From: JASLBX01 sp036373915
Lineage (GTDB): Bacteria > Actinomycetota > Actinomycetes > Jiangellales > Jiangellaceae
Length of the DNA: 36,199 bases
Direction: 5' to 3'
Assembly: GCA_036373915.1 (NCBI GenBank)
Contig: DASUUU010000100.1
Location: 1 to 36,199, forward strand
The translations under genes were made by a program, and so were the position numbers. Of this stretch, positions 14,541 to 23,079 are shown in pieces. Position 1 is the stretch's first letter. Each line of letters starts with the position of its first letter. Under the pieces are notes generated by a model. It saw only the letters and a list, made by a program, of their open reading frames with translations. It searched no databases and was not told the origin of the DNA.

Positions 14541-15743
14541 TCACCTGGACAACTCGGCCACGGCGTCGAGTAACCGGTCCACGTCGCCGCGGTTGTTGTA
14601 GTGCACAAGGCCCGCGCGCACCGCACTCCCGCTGTCGCGGATCCCAAGCGCCTTGGTGATCTCCCACGCGTAGTTGTGGCCGTTCCAGACGTTGATACCG
14701 GCGGCGGCGAGGTGCTCGGCGACCTGGCGCGGCGTCAGCCCGGCGACAGTGAAATACGCGGTGGCGGTTCGGCGGCGGGCCGCGCCATAGAGGCGCACGT
14801 GCTCCATCGACTCGAGTCCGGCCAAGAGCACCTCGAACAACTGGAGTTCGTGCGCTTCAGCCGCGGCCATCGAGGTGAGTAGCCGCTCGCGGCGGGTGCC
14901 CGTCGCGCCGTCGTCCAGGCCGGCCAGGTGGTCGACTGCCGCCGTGACACCGGCTAGGTCGGCAAACGGCGAGGTGCCGGTCTCGAAGCGCTCCGGCACG
15001 GAGTCCGGCGAAGATGCCAGCTTGTCCGGCCGCAGACTGTCCAGCAGGGCCGGAGCGGCCGCTACGGCACCGATGTGCGGGCCGCACCACTTGTACGCGC
15101 TCGTCGCGTAGAAGTCCGCACCCAGCGCCGCCACGTCGACCGGCCCATGCGCACTCGCATGAACGCCGTCGATGTAGGTGAGCGCTCCCGCAGCGTGGGA
15201 CTTCGCGGTGATGGCGGCGATATCCGGGCGGGTGCCGAGGACATTGCTGGCGGCGGTCACGGCGACCAGTCGGGTGCGATCGGTCAGCAGCGTGTCGTAC
15301 TGCTCGACTGGAAGCGTGCCGTCGTCGGCCACCTCGGCCCACCGGACCGCGGCGCCGGCGCGTTCGGCGACCTGCACCCAGGGACGGACGTTCGCGTCGT
15401 GATCCAACCGCGAGACGACGATCTCGTCACCCGGCCTCCACGTCTTTGCCAACGCGTATGCCAGCCGGTAGGTGAGTGAGGTCATGTTCGGCCCGAGGAC
15501 GACGCCGGCCGGGTCCGCGCCGAGCAGGTCACCGACCGCCTGGCGGCATTCGGTCACGATCTGCCCAGCCCGCTCGCTCGCTGGGAACGCGCCACCGACA
15601 TTGCCGATTCCGGACCGGTAGGCCTGCGCGATCGCGTCGATGACGGCGTGCGGCACCTGCGTCCCGGCCGCACCGTCGAGATAGCCGAAACCGTCCGACA
15701 GTGCGGGGTAGGCGGCGCGGATCGTCTTCACATCGAACGACAC
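14541..15743 (-). CDS. Class V aminotransferase, cysteine-desulfurase-like (VC1184 type)
   Basis: 400 residues. The N-terminus VSFDVKTIRAAYPALSDG and FGYLDGAAGTQVPHAVIDAI match the TIGR01976 (VC1184) subgroup of PLP enzymes related to NifS. The cofactor site shows IDGVHASAHGPVDVAALGAD with Asp202, and YKWCGPHIG with Lys218 as the Schiff-base lysine. The N-terminal half has the GPNMTSLTYRLAYAL cofactor-phosphate loop, and a C-terminal small domain ends with GLVHYNNRGDVDRLLDAV. Whether it acts as desulfurase, selenocysteine lyase or another lyase is unknown. I favour the GTG at 15743, since the frame's upstream ATG at 15815 would abut the divergent GH65 start and adds nothing homologous. Confidence 0.88.
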   Translation of the reverse strand: MSFDVKTIRAAYPALSDGFGYLDGAAGTQVPHAVIDAIAQAYRSGIGNVGGAFPASERAGQIVTECRQAVGDLLGADPAGVVLGPNMTSLTYRLAYALAKTWRPGDEIVVSRLDHDANVRPWVQVAERAGAAVRWAEVADDGTLPVEQYDTLLTDRTRLVAVTAASNVLGTRPDIAAITAKSHAAGALTYIDGVHASAHGPVDVAALGADFYATSAYKWCGPHIGAVAAAPALLDSLRPDKLASSPDSVPERFETGTSPFADLAGVTAAVDHLAGLDDGATGTRRERLLTSMAAAEAHELQLFEVLLAGLESMEHVRLYGAARRRTATAYFTVAGLTPRQVAEHLAAAGINVWNGHNYAWEITKALGIRDSGSAVRAGLVHYNNRGDVDRLLDAVAELSR

Positions 15744-15805
15744 GCCGACAACCGTATCCCGGCATCGGTCTACGGCGTGGGGTGGGCGGACCGCGCTCAC
15801 TCGGT

Positions 15806-15825
15806 TAGTTTTCAACTATGTTGAA
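15806..15825 (+). promoter_or_regulatory. Possible -10 box of a leaderless transcript and an inverted repeat over the GH65 start codon
   Basis: TAGTTT (15806-15811) fits the actinobacterial -10 pattern TANNNT and lies six bases before the ATG at 15818, where no ribosome-binding site exists. This suggests that transcription starts at or next to the A of ATG. TTCAAC (15811-15816) and GTTGAA (15820-15825) form a perfect inverted repeat around TAT, spanning the start codon. A regulator bound there would block initiation. Confidence 0.45.
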
Positions 15826-18199
15826 GCGCCGGTTCGTACTGCCTCCGGAGCACATCTACCCGCCGGACGAGTGGCGCCTGGTGGAGGCGCGCTACGCGGA
15901 CGACCTCGTCGACCGCGCCGAAGCGATCTTCTCGATAGGAAACGGCTACATAGGGGTGCGTGGCACGTTCGAGGAAGGGCGCCCCGCAGCGGCTCCGGGT
16001 ACGTACATCAACGGCTTCCATGAGACGTGGCCGATCGTGCACGCCGAGCACGCGCATGCGCTCGCCCGCACCGGTCAGACCGTCGTCAACGTCCCGGACG
16101 CGACGGTTCTCAAGCTCTACGTCGACGATGAGCCGTTGTACCTTCCCACGGCCCGGATCCACGACTACAGCCGAGTGCTCGACATGCAGGCAGGGACCCT
16201 GACTCGCGAGTTCGTCTGGGCGACAGCCGCCGGTAAGCACGTTCGGGTCCGGTCGTGCCGGTTGGTCTCGCTCGAACACCGTCACCTGGTGGCCATGACG
16301 TACGAGGTGACCGTGCTCGACCACGAGGCACCTGTCGCGATCTCCTCGCTGGTCGTGAACCGCCAGGACAGCCGCCCTGCCGACGAGCTGACCGAGGACC
16401 GTCCCCACGATCCACGACTGGCGACCGTGCTACCCCGCCGGGTGCTCAACGCGCGGATCACTGAACGTACGGGAGACCGGATCCTGCTGGGATACACCAC
16501 TACCAACAGCAAGATGTCGCTGGGCGTCGGCGTCGATCACGTGGTCGACACCGAGTGCCCGTGTGTGGTGGACGGATCGCTCGACGAGGACGCCGGCGAG
16601 ATGCTGATCACCGCGGACGCGCGGCCCGGTGTGCCGATCCGGATCACCAAGTACGCGGCCTACCAGACGTCGCGGAGCATCCCGCCCAGCGAACTCGTCG
16701 GCCGGTGCCAGCGGACGCTCGATCGCGCCCTCCGTGATGGCTTCGACGCCCTCCTGAGGACGCAGCGCGAGCACCTGGACCGGTTCTGGGACCGGGCCGA
16801 CGTCAGAGTGGGATCGAACCGCAACCAGGTCCGGCAGCAACAGGCCATCAGGTGGAACCTGTACCAGGTCAACCAGGCGTCGTGGCGAGCCGAAGGCACC
16901 GGCATCCCGGCGAAGGGCCTGACGGGGCAGGGCTACGACGGCCACTACTTCTGGGACGTCGAGATCTACCTCCTGCCGTTCCTCGCCTATACCCGGCCAC
17001 GGATAGCCCGGAACCTCCTGCGCCACCGGCACAGCATGCTGGATCTGGCCCGAGAGCGGGCACAGGAGATGGGGTTGCAGGGAGCGCTCTACCCGTGGCG
17101 GACGATCAACGGCCAAGAAGCCTCGGCCAACTTCCTGGCCGGCACCGCTCAGTACCACATCAACGCCGACATCGCCTATGCGATCATGCGCTACACGGAC
17201 ATCCAAGGCGACGTCGGCCTGCTGGGTGAGGTGGGAGCCGAGATCCTTGTCGAGACCGCCCGTCTCTGGGCCGACCTCGGCTTCTACGGCAGTGACGAGC
17301 AGTTCCACATTCACGGCGTAACCGGGCCCGACGAGTACACCACCATCGTCAACGACAACGCCTACACCAACCTGATGGCCCGGATGAACCTCAACTCCGC
17401 CGCATCGTCCGTGCGCCGACTGCGAGATGAAAGACCGGACGACTACACGGCGCTGGTCCACGAAGTCGCGCTGCGTGAAGGCGAGATCGAGGCGTGGGAG
17501 CGCGCTGCCGACGCGATGCACATTCCGTTCGACGACAAGCGTGGCATCCACCCGCAGGACAGCACCTTCCTGGAGCGGGAGGTGTGGGATCTGGACAGCA
17601 CGCCGCGCGAGAACTTCCCGCTCCTGCTGCATTACCACCCCCTCGTGATCTACCGCCACCAGGTGATCAAGCAGGCCGACATCGTGCTCGCGATGTTTCT
17701 GCTGGGCGACGAGTTCTCTGCGGAGCAGAAACGGCGCAACTACGAGTATTACGACACGCTCACCACCGGCGACTCGTCCCTTTCCGCGTGCGTGCAGAGC
17801 ATCATCGCCGCGGAGATCGGCGAGGAGAGGCAAGCCGTCGAATACTTCGACTACGCACTGCTCATGGACCTCGCCGATGTCTCCGGCAATGCCATCGGCG
17901 GGCTCCACCTGGCCTCGGCGGCAGGTGTGTGGTCGGCGCTCGTGTTCGGCTTTGGCGGGGTGCGCGACCACGAGGGCCGGCTGTCGTTCGATCCACGGTT
18001 ACCGCGGGTATGGAGCGAACTGTCGTTCTCGCTGCGGTTCCTCCGCCGGCAGATCCGGGTCAACCTGACTCATGACGAGCAGCGCTACCTCATCGATGAT
18101 GGGGAACCGCTCGAGGTCGTCATCCGCGGTGAGCCTCAGCTGCTCGCTCCGGGGCCGGCCCTCGTGATCAAGCACGATGCGGCCGTGCAGAGGACCTGA
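15818..18199 (+). CDS. Glycoside hydrolase family 65 phosphorylase (trehalose/maltose/kojibiose type)
   Basis: 793 residues, the normal length of GH65 disaccharide phosphorylases. An N-terminal beta-sandwich (to about 270) contains FSIGNGYIGVRGTFEEG and TYINGFHETWPI. The (alpha/alpha)6 barrel has GLTGQGYDGHYFWDVEIYLLPF, the substrate-site region, YPWRTINGQEAS, and the catalytic Glu506 in HIHGVTGPDEYTT. KQADIVLAMFLLGDEFS and a C-terminal beta-domain follow. Such enzymes split an alpha-linked glucose disaccharide with phosphate to beta-glucose 1-phosphate plus glucose. The usual partner, beta-phosphoglucomutase, is not adjacent. The exact disaccharide cannot be read from the sequence. The stop is one base from that of the convergent YCII gene. 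Confidence 0.93.
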   Translation: MLKRRFVLPPEHIYPPDEWRLVEARYADDLVDRAEAIFSIGNGYIGVRGTFEEGRPAAAPGTYINGFHETWPIVHAEHAHALARTGQTVVNVPDATVLKLYVDDEPLYLPTARIHDYSRVLDMQAGTLTREFVWATAAGKHVRVRSCRLVSLEHRHLVAMTYEVTVLDHEAPVAISSLVVNRQDSRPADELTEDRPHDPRLATVLPRRVLNARITERTGDRILLGYTTTNSKMSLGVGVDHVVDTECPCVVDGSLDEDAGEMLITADARPGVPIRITKYAAYQTSRSIPPSELVGRCQRTLDRALRDGFDALLRTQREHLDRFWDRADVRVGSNRNQVRQQQAIRWNLYQVNQASWRAEGTGIPAKGLTGQGYDGHYFWDVEIYLLPFLAYTRPRIARNLLRHRHSMLDLARERAQEMGLQGALYPWRTINGQEASANFLAGTAQYHINADIAYAIMRYTDIQGDVGLLGEVGAEILVETARLWADLGFYGSDEQFHIHGVTGPDEYTTIVNDNAYTNLMARMNLNSAASSVRRLRDERPDDYTALVHEVALREGEIEAWERAADAMHIPFDDKRGIHPQDSTFLEREVWDLDSTPRENFPLLLHYHPLVIYRHQVIKQADIVLAMFLLGDEFSAEQKRRNYEYYDTLTTGDSSLSACVQSIIAAEIGEERQAVEYFDYALLMDLADVSGNAIGGLHLASAAGVWSALVFGFGGVRDHEGRLSFDPRLPRVWSELSFSLRFLRRQIRVNLTHDEQRYLIDDGEPLEVVIRGEPQLLAPGPALVIKHDAAVQRT

Positions 18200-18200
18200 C

Positions 18201-18644
18201 CTAGGTCCCGTCACTGACCTGCCGGAGGAAGGCCTCCATCTCGGTGACGTCCGAGGGTGCGTCTTCCATGACCGGCCGCACCTGAACCGGTTGCTGCGTA
18301 GCGGCGCCGCCCGGCCCCGGTACGGCGGAGATCTTCGCCGCAATCTCGATCGCTCGTTGCTCCGACTCGACATCCACGATCTGGTAGCCGGCGAGCCACT
18401 CCTTGAACTCGGGAAAAGGCCCGTCAGTGACTACAGGTACGGCGGCACCGTCCGAGGTCACGATCTTGGCCAGGTCGGGCCCGGTCAGCACCGTCGACTC
18501 CACCAGTTCGCCACTGCCGACCAGTTCGCGGTGAAGGGCCTGGTAGTAATCCAGATGAGCGGCGACCTCCGCCGGCTTCCACTCGGACATCGGGGTGTCG
18601 ACGACGCCACCGCGGAAGTCGATCGACAGCAGGTATCTCGTCAT
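18201..18644 (-). CDS. YCII-related (DGPF domain) protein
   Basis: 147 residues. MTRYLLSIDF opens a ferredoxin-like fold. DYYQALHRELVGSGELVES, the 'L' and 'TVLTGPDLAK' region, and VVTDGPFPEFKEWLAGYQIV with the DGPF signature at 74-77 identify the YCII/DGPF family. Many DGPF proteins in actinobacteria are encoded beside ECF sigma factors; none lies next to this one. A Gly/Pro/Gln-rich tail near residue 115 is followed by a charged end (SDVTEMEAFLRQV). The ATG at 18644 is chosen because GAGGAAGAA lies just before it; the ATG at 18686 has none. It acts probably as a soluble dimer; its activity is unknown. Confidence 0.85.
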   Translation of the reverse strand: MTRYLLSIDFRGGVVDTPMSEWKPAEVAAHLDYYQALHRELVGSGELVESTVLTGPDLAKIVTSDGAAVPVVTDGPFPEFKEWLAGYQIVDVESEQRAIEIAAKISAVPGPGGAATQQPVQVRPVMEDAPSDVTEMEAFLRQVSDGT

Positions 18645-18807
18645 TTCTTCCTCGTTCCCGTCGCGTGCCCAGTGTGGCACTGTCACCAGTACGTCGGAGT
18701 GCAGCTCTGGTTCTCGACATACGTTGGACGCACGGACCCATCGGAATAGGCCCGGCGCGATCTTGGTTTCCGCGCAGAGACGATTTCACGAAAGGGGTGT
18801 CGAGCCG

Positions 18808-19674
18808 ATGGTGGCTCGCGATATCACGTTCGGGTACTTCCTGGTCCCGAACGCGGCGGATCCGCTACTGGAGATCGCAAGTGAAGTCGAGCGCCTCGGC
18901 CTGGAGTACGTAGGAATCCAGGATCATCCGTACCAGCGCCGGTTCGTCGACACGTTCGCCCTGATGGGTGCGATCTTCGCCCGAACGACGACGTTGCGAG
19001 TCTTCCCGGACGTGGCATGCCTGCCACTCCGTCCGGCCGGAGTCCTGGCCAAGACGGCGGTGTCTTTGGACGTGCTCTCCGGCGGACGATTCGAGCTTGG
19101 CCTTGGCGCCGGCGCGTTCTGGGATGCCATTGAGGGGTACGGCGGCACCAGGCGGACACCGGGGGAATCGCTCGACCAGCTCGCCGAAGGGATCGATGTG
19201 ATACGGCGACTGTGGAGCGGCGAACGCGGGTTGCGGTACGAGGGTGATTACTACCACCTGCGCGGCGTCCATTCCGGTCCGTTGCCGGTGCACGATATCG
19301 GCATCTGGGTAGGCTCGAGCGGCCCTCGCGCGCTCAGGCTGACCGGACGGCTGGCCGACGGTTGGGTTCCATCCATTCGCGGTGAAACGCTCGGCAGACT
19401 GGCCGAGATGAACGATCTGGTGGACGCGGGAGCGTCGGAGGCCGGGCGTGACCCGGATTCGATTCGCCGCGTGTTCAACGTCAACGGCGCCATCACCGAC
19501 ACAACGTCCGAGGGATTTCTTCGCGGTCCGGTGAACCAGTGGGTGGACGAGCTATCGAGACTCGCCACCGAGTTCCGCGGTCAGACGTTCATCTTCTGGG
19601 GCGAGGGCGAAGGCCAACTGCGCCGGTTCGCCGAGGAGGTCGTACCCGCCACCCGGGCGGCGCTCGGGGCGTGA
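18808..19674 (+). CDS. LLM class flavin/F420-dependent oxidoreductase
   Basis: 288 residues of the luciferase-like monooxygenase fold, a TIM barrel. Typical landmarks: ITFGYFLVPNAADPLLEIAS, LEYVGIQDHPYQRRFVDTFALMGAIFARTTTLRVFPDV, LAKTAVSLDVLSGGRFELGLGAG, then WDAIEGYGG and IWVGSSGPRALRLTGRLADGWVPS. The QDHP segment and the LGLGAGAFWDAI loop match the F420-using group found in mycobacteria and related actinomycetes, though FMN use is not excluded. The ATG at 18808 follows GAAAGGGG at a slightly long distance; the frame before it has no homology. It stands alone between a divergent YCII gene and a co-directional SDR gene 51 bases downstream. Confidence 0.9.
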   Translation: MVARDITFGYFLVPNAADPLLEIASEVERLGLEYVGIQDHPYQRRFVDTFALMGAIFARTTTLRVFPDVACLPLRPAGVLAKTAVSLDVLSGGRFELGLGAGAFWDAIEGYGGTRRTPGESLDQLAEGIDVIRRLWSGERGLRYEGDYYHLRGVHSGPLPVHDIGIWVGSSGPRALRLTGRLADGWVPSIRGETLGRLAEMNDLVDAGASEAGRDPDSIRRVFNVNGAITDTTSEGFLRGPVNQWVDELSRLATEFRGQTFIFWGEGEGQLRRFAEEVVPATRAALGA

Positions 19675-19725
19675 TCGAAGGTCGAACCCGCCGCCGCGGC
19701 GGGCGATCGAAGGCACAATCGCATC

Positions 19726-20661
19726 ATGTGGACCGCGCAAGACATCCCTGACCAGCGTCATCGAGTAGCGGTGGTGACCGGAGCGAACGGCGGGCTCGGC
19801 CTCGAAGTCTCGCGGGAGTTGAGCCGCAAGGGAGCGACCGTGCTCATGGCGGCGCGCGACAATGCCAAGGCCCGCGCCGCGCAGCAAGAGATCACGGCCG
19901 AGGTCCCGGATGCCGACCTGAGGCTGTACGAACTTGATCTCGCTGCGCTGGATTCGGTGCGGGCCTGCGCGGCCGCCATTCTCGCCGACCATCCCCGGAT
20001 CGACCTGCTGGTGAACAACGCGGGAGTCATGGGCATACCCAGGAGATCCACCGCGGACGGTCTGGAGATGCAACTCGGCGTGAACCACCTCGGTCACTTC
20101 GTCCTCACGCGTCACCTGATGCCCGCCCTGCTCGCCGGCCGGGCGGGCCGCGTGGTCAGCGTCACCAGCTTCGCCCGGTTCATGGGCCGGTCGGTGGGCG
20201 CTGACGATCCTCCGCAGCCGAACAGGTACGAGGCTTGGACCGCGTATGGCCGCGCCAAGCTGGCCAACCTGTTGTTCGCGGCGGAGTTGCAGCGGCGCCT
20301 CGAGTCTGCGGGCGCATCGACTCTGAGCGTGGCCGCTCACCCCGGCCTATCGCATACGGATCTACAGGCCCGGAGCGTCCGCGAGACCAACGGAGGGATG
20401 AGCCAGCGATTCTGGGACGTCGCTGCGCGACGGGTCGGCATGGCTCCGCCCCGGGCGGCGCTCGTGCTGTTGCGAGCGGCCACCGACCCGTCGGCTCGGG
20501 GTGGCGAACTCTACGGACCTCGCTGGTTCAGCTTTGGTTCGCCGGTTCGGCGCCCGGTCATCGGCCGGCCGGGCCAGGCGGGCCCGAACCTGTGGACTTA
20601 CTCGGAGCGGGCCACCGGCGAACTGTTCGACGTCGCCGACATCGTCCGCCGGAGTGAATAG
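19726..20661 (+). CDS. Short-chain dehydrogenase/reductase, retinol-dehydrogenase-like
   Basis: 311 residues. Cofactor site TGANGGLG at 18-25, AARD after the second strand (NADP-type), ELDLAALDSV, NNAGVMG, and the catalytic Tyr174-Gly-Arg-Ala-Lys178 with VTSFAR upstream supplying the serine. The long C-terminal part with HPGLSHTDLQ and GGELYGPRWF is typical of the retinol dehydrogenase/WWOX-like group of bacterial SDRs, which act on unknown alcohols or ketones. It follows the LLM gene closely and may share its transcript. The convergent metallo-beta-lactamase gene ends 53 bases downstream. Confidence 0.92.
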   Translation: MWTAQDIPDQRHRVAVVTGANGGLGLEVSRELSRKGATVLMAARDNAKARAAQQEITAEVPDADLRLYELDLAALDSVRACAAAILADHPRIDLLVNNAGVMGIPRRSTADGLEMQLGVNHLGHFVLTRHLMPALLAGRAGRVVSVTSFARFMGRSVGADDPPQPNRYEAWTAYGRAKLANLLFAAELQRRLESAGASTLSVAAHPGLSHTDLQARSVRETNGGMSQRFWDVAARRVGMAPPRAALVLLRAATDPSARGGELYGPRWFSFGSPVRRPVIGRPGQAGPNLWTYSERATGELFDVADIVRRSE

Positions 20662-20714
20662 GGTTCGATAGCTCGCCGGCCGGGCCGACCAGCGGCGGTG
20701 CCGGCCAGCCACGT

Positions 20715-21905
20715 TCAGCCCGTCACCCAGCGCCGAGCAGTGGCGAAGTCCGGCAGTTGGGTGGGGCGGTCGCCAAGCCGCCACAGCTGGACGTCGCTTG
20801 ACGTGCTGCCGATGACCGCGACCGATCCGAGGGTCTCGTCGGCGCTGTCTCGCTGTGCCGTGTAGAACACCCCGCGGAGGTGGTCTTCCTCCGGGCGGTG
20901 TGTTCCACCGGACTTGGCCAGGCTCAGTTTCACCTCGCGGAGGATGTGCTGGTTGAGCGTGTGCGGAAAGCCGTGACCGCTGGTGGCCGCACACGAGACG
21001 ATCAAGAAGGTGGGGTTCATCCGTTCGACGAGCTCGTAGCTCACCCCCTTCTTCGAGCCGTGGTGGGCGACCTTGAGCACGTCCGCCCGCAGCGGGTCAC
21101 GATCGTTGGTGGCGGCTCCGATGGCCTTGGCGATCTCGGACTCAGACTTGACCAACTGGGGAAAATCGCTCAGCGCCTGCGACCATGACTCGGTCTGCGA
21201 GTCGGCGCCGAGAACAAGGCTGAACTGGTGCCGCTCGTCAACTCCTTCGAGAAGTTGCCAGGACTGTCCGGGCACGAACTTGGCGCGTCCGGCCGGGGTA
21301 GCGACCCGCATCGAGATCGAGGCGTTGTTGATGTCCACGCCGTACGTGTCGTACCGGTTCCGGAGCCCGACCGACGGCGTCAGGATGGTGACCTCGGTGT
21401 TGCCGATGAACCGGCGCATGCCCGAGGTGGGCTGCACGTACACGACGCCTGTCTGGCGCGCGAGCCGCTCCATGATCTTGAAGTAGGTGCCGGTCGGATG
21501 GAAGTAGCCGGGATCCCAGTACTCCGCGATCTTCCCGTCGTATTCATCGAGCAGGTCGGGCAGCCCGGCGATGTGGTCCCCGTGCGGATGCGTGGCCACG
21601 ACGACGTCGATGGTGTCGATCGGTGGGATGTGACCATTGGAGGCGGGTGGCAGTGCGTCCAGGAACCGCCGGAGTTTGGTGGGCTCGAACGGATTCGGGG
21701 ATCCGGCGTCCACGACCAGCACCGGCCGGCGCGGCACCTGATCGCCCTGCGCATCGACCGCGCCGGTGGGCACGGCAGGCAGGATCAGCACCTGGGCGTC
21801 GGCGTCCCCGACGTTCAGGCAGAAGTACAGAAGATGATCGGGGGTGACGGCCGACCAGAAGTCTGCGGACACGAACCGCGACTTGGGTACCGCTGGGACG
21901 GCCAT
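20715..21905 (-). CDS. ComEC/Rec2-like metallo-beta-lactamase fold hydrolase (soluble, stand-alone)
   Basis: 396 residues with no membrane helices. LVVDAGSPNPF precedes the metal motif THPHGDH (His106, His108, Asp110, His111). Further ligands and the ComEC-like marks are VLKVAHHGSKKG and GHGFPH. These three motifs are those of the C-terminal nuclease-like domain of ComEC; here the domain stands alone with inserts (YFHPTGTYFKIMERLARQTG; SFPQLVK-like region). Members are thought to act on nucleic acids or phosphodiesters, which is unproven for stand-alone forms. The ATG at 21905 begins one base after the stop of the 194-residue unknown protein, so the two are translationally coupled and probably work together. 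Confidence 0.85.
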   Translation of the reverse strand: MAVPAVPKSRFVSADFWSAVTPDHLLYFCLNVGDADAQVLILPAVPTGAVDAQGDQVPRRPVLVVDAGSPNPFEPTKLRRFLDALPPASNGHIPPIDTIDVVVATHPHGDHIAGLPDLLDEYDGKIAEYWDPGYFHPTGTYFKIMERLARQTGVVYVQPTSGMRRFIGNTEVTILTPSVGLRNRYDTYGVDINNASISMRVATPAGRAKFVPGQSWQLLEGVDERHQFSLVLGADSQTESWSQALSDFPQLVKSESEIAKAIGAATNDRDPLRADVLKVAHHGSKKGVSYELVERMNPTFLIVSCAATSGHGFPHTLNQHILREVKLSLAKSGGTHRPEEDHLRGVFYTAQRDSADETLGSVAVIGSTSSDVQLWRLGDRPTQLPDFATARRWVTG

Positions 21906-21906
21906 C

Positions 21907-22491
21907 TCACACCGCCGGGTGCGCGTTGTCCAGGTGGACGATGGGCTCGGGTTCGGGTTCCTGCTCGCGGGCCAGCCTCTCGAGATGCTCGGCCTTGTCC
22001 GTCGGGAGCGGTTGGGTGGCCATCGCATCGAGCGCTGCGCGGGCCTCGGCCCGCTTGCTGCGAGTGTGGTCACTGACGGCGGTCCAGGTGGAAAGGTCGG
22101 CCACGTCCGTCGTGTCCACCTCGAACACGTCGCCGATGCGCAGTGGTCGCGATGCGGCCGCCTCGTCCTTGCCTGCGCGGCGGTGCTCGGTGACAACCTG
22201 GTAGAGGTCCTCTGCTTCGCGGATGAACCGGCGTGTCATGCCGAGGTCGAAGTCCAGGTAGCCGGTGGTCCGGTTGACCGCCGGCCATGGCCATGCCTCG
22301 AGCGTGACCCTGCCCTCGAGGATGTCGTCGATCACCACGTACCACGGCCCCGCCGGTACGTCCCGTGACCGACGGCGCGGCGGTTCGGCCGCTGCTTTCG
22401 CATCCCGGAGCGCTGTCCGCGGTGACTTGCCCTCGAACTCGCCGACGACCTGCGCGATGTCGACCCGTTGCGGCGGCACTGTCGCATCCAT
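21907..22491 (-). CDS. Unknown protein coupled to the ComEC-like hydrolase
   Basis: 194 residues that I do not recognise. The start ATG at 22491 has GGGGGA six bases before it. The N-terminal third is basic and rich in Arg/Pro (AKAAAEPPRRRSRDV). A probable beta-rich core follows, with AGPWYVVIDDILEGRVTLEAWPWPAVNRTTGYLDFDLG, a helix MTRRFIREAEDLYQVVTEHR and RIGDVFEVDTTDVADLSTW. The acidic C-terminus contains EPEPEP. No signal peptide or membrane segment is visible. One base separates its stop from the metallo-beta-lactamase start. Candidate roles are a regulatory or substrate-binding partner of that enzyme. Confidence 0.75.
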   Translation of the reverse strand: MDATVPPQRVDIAQVVGEFEGKSPRTALRDAKAAAEPPRRRSRDVPAGPWYVVIDDILEGRVTLEAWPWPAVNRTTGYLDFDLGMTRRFIREAEDLYQVVTEHRRAGKDEAAASRPLRIGDVFEVDTTDVADLSTWTAVSDHTRSKRAEARAALDAMATQPLPTDKAEHLERLAREQEPEPEPIVHLDNAHPAV

Positions 22492-22580
22492 TGGATCCCC
22501 CTGAATGACGTGCCACCAGTATGCACCGGCCAAGCCCGTCAAGATCGCTGTTCGGCCGGGTTGGGTCCAGCGCGGTGCGG

Positions 22581-22931
22581 CTATCGCGTTCTGGACTGGG
22601 CGCGAGCCTTGACGATGGTCCTGATGGTGAGCAGCGCGATGGCCATGACGACTTGGCTGCCGAGCATGATCCGGTTGACGTCGACGGCCGGCCGCCAGCT
22701 CACCTGATCGCCGCGGATCAGGTAGGCGCCGACCGGCCGGGCGACCACGCCGAATCCGCTGCCTGCACCCTTCTCCCGGTCCTGGGGACGCTCGCCCTCG
22801 CCGCCACCCGCGCCGCCGACCACCTTGGCCGCTGGAATCACGGTGACACCGTCGGCCTCGTAGGGCTCGCCGAACACCCGCTTGACCGTGATCATGTCCC
22901 TCGCTTGTGCGATGACATTCTGAACGTCCAT
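22581..22931 (-). CDS. GerW family protein (YtfJ-like sporulation protein)
   Basis: 116 residues. VQNVIAQARDMITVKRVFGEPYEADGVTVIPAAKV is the YtfJ/GerW signature (a 'vfGeP....G.tviPv.kV' strand pair), followed by a Gly-rich stretch GGAGGGEGE and GFGVVARPVGAYLI. A hydrophobic C-terminal segment, SQVVMAIALLTIRTIVKAR, may attach it to the membrane. In Bacillus GerW affects spore germination; in actinobacteria its role is unknown. The ATG at 22931 is chosen over the GTG at 22937 because GGAGG is spaced properly for the former. It sits 89 bases upstream of the unknown/MBL pair on the same strand. Confidence 0.85.
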   Translation of the reverse strand: MDVQNVIAQARDMITVKRVFGEPYEADGVTVIPAAKVVGGAGGGEGERPQDREKGAGSGFGVVARPVGAYLIRGDQVSWRPAVDVNRIMLGSQVVMAIALLTIRTIVKARAQSRTR

Positions 22932-23079
22932 ATCCACCCCTCCTCGTCACCTCGTATCCATCGTGCTCCTGTGCCGGCCGGTTATCGAGCGCGGGGGGCG
23001 AAGCAACTGTGGAGGGACGATGACGGCGGCGAAGGTGAACAGCCGAGCTACGGCGGGGCCGGGCCATGAGATCGGGTGA

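Noticed and set aside
16430..17971. 513-residue open frame opposite to GH65
   Set aside because: Only Val/Asp/Arg-rich shadow sequence; GH65 in the other strand is complete with its catalytic Glu.
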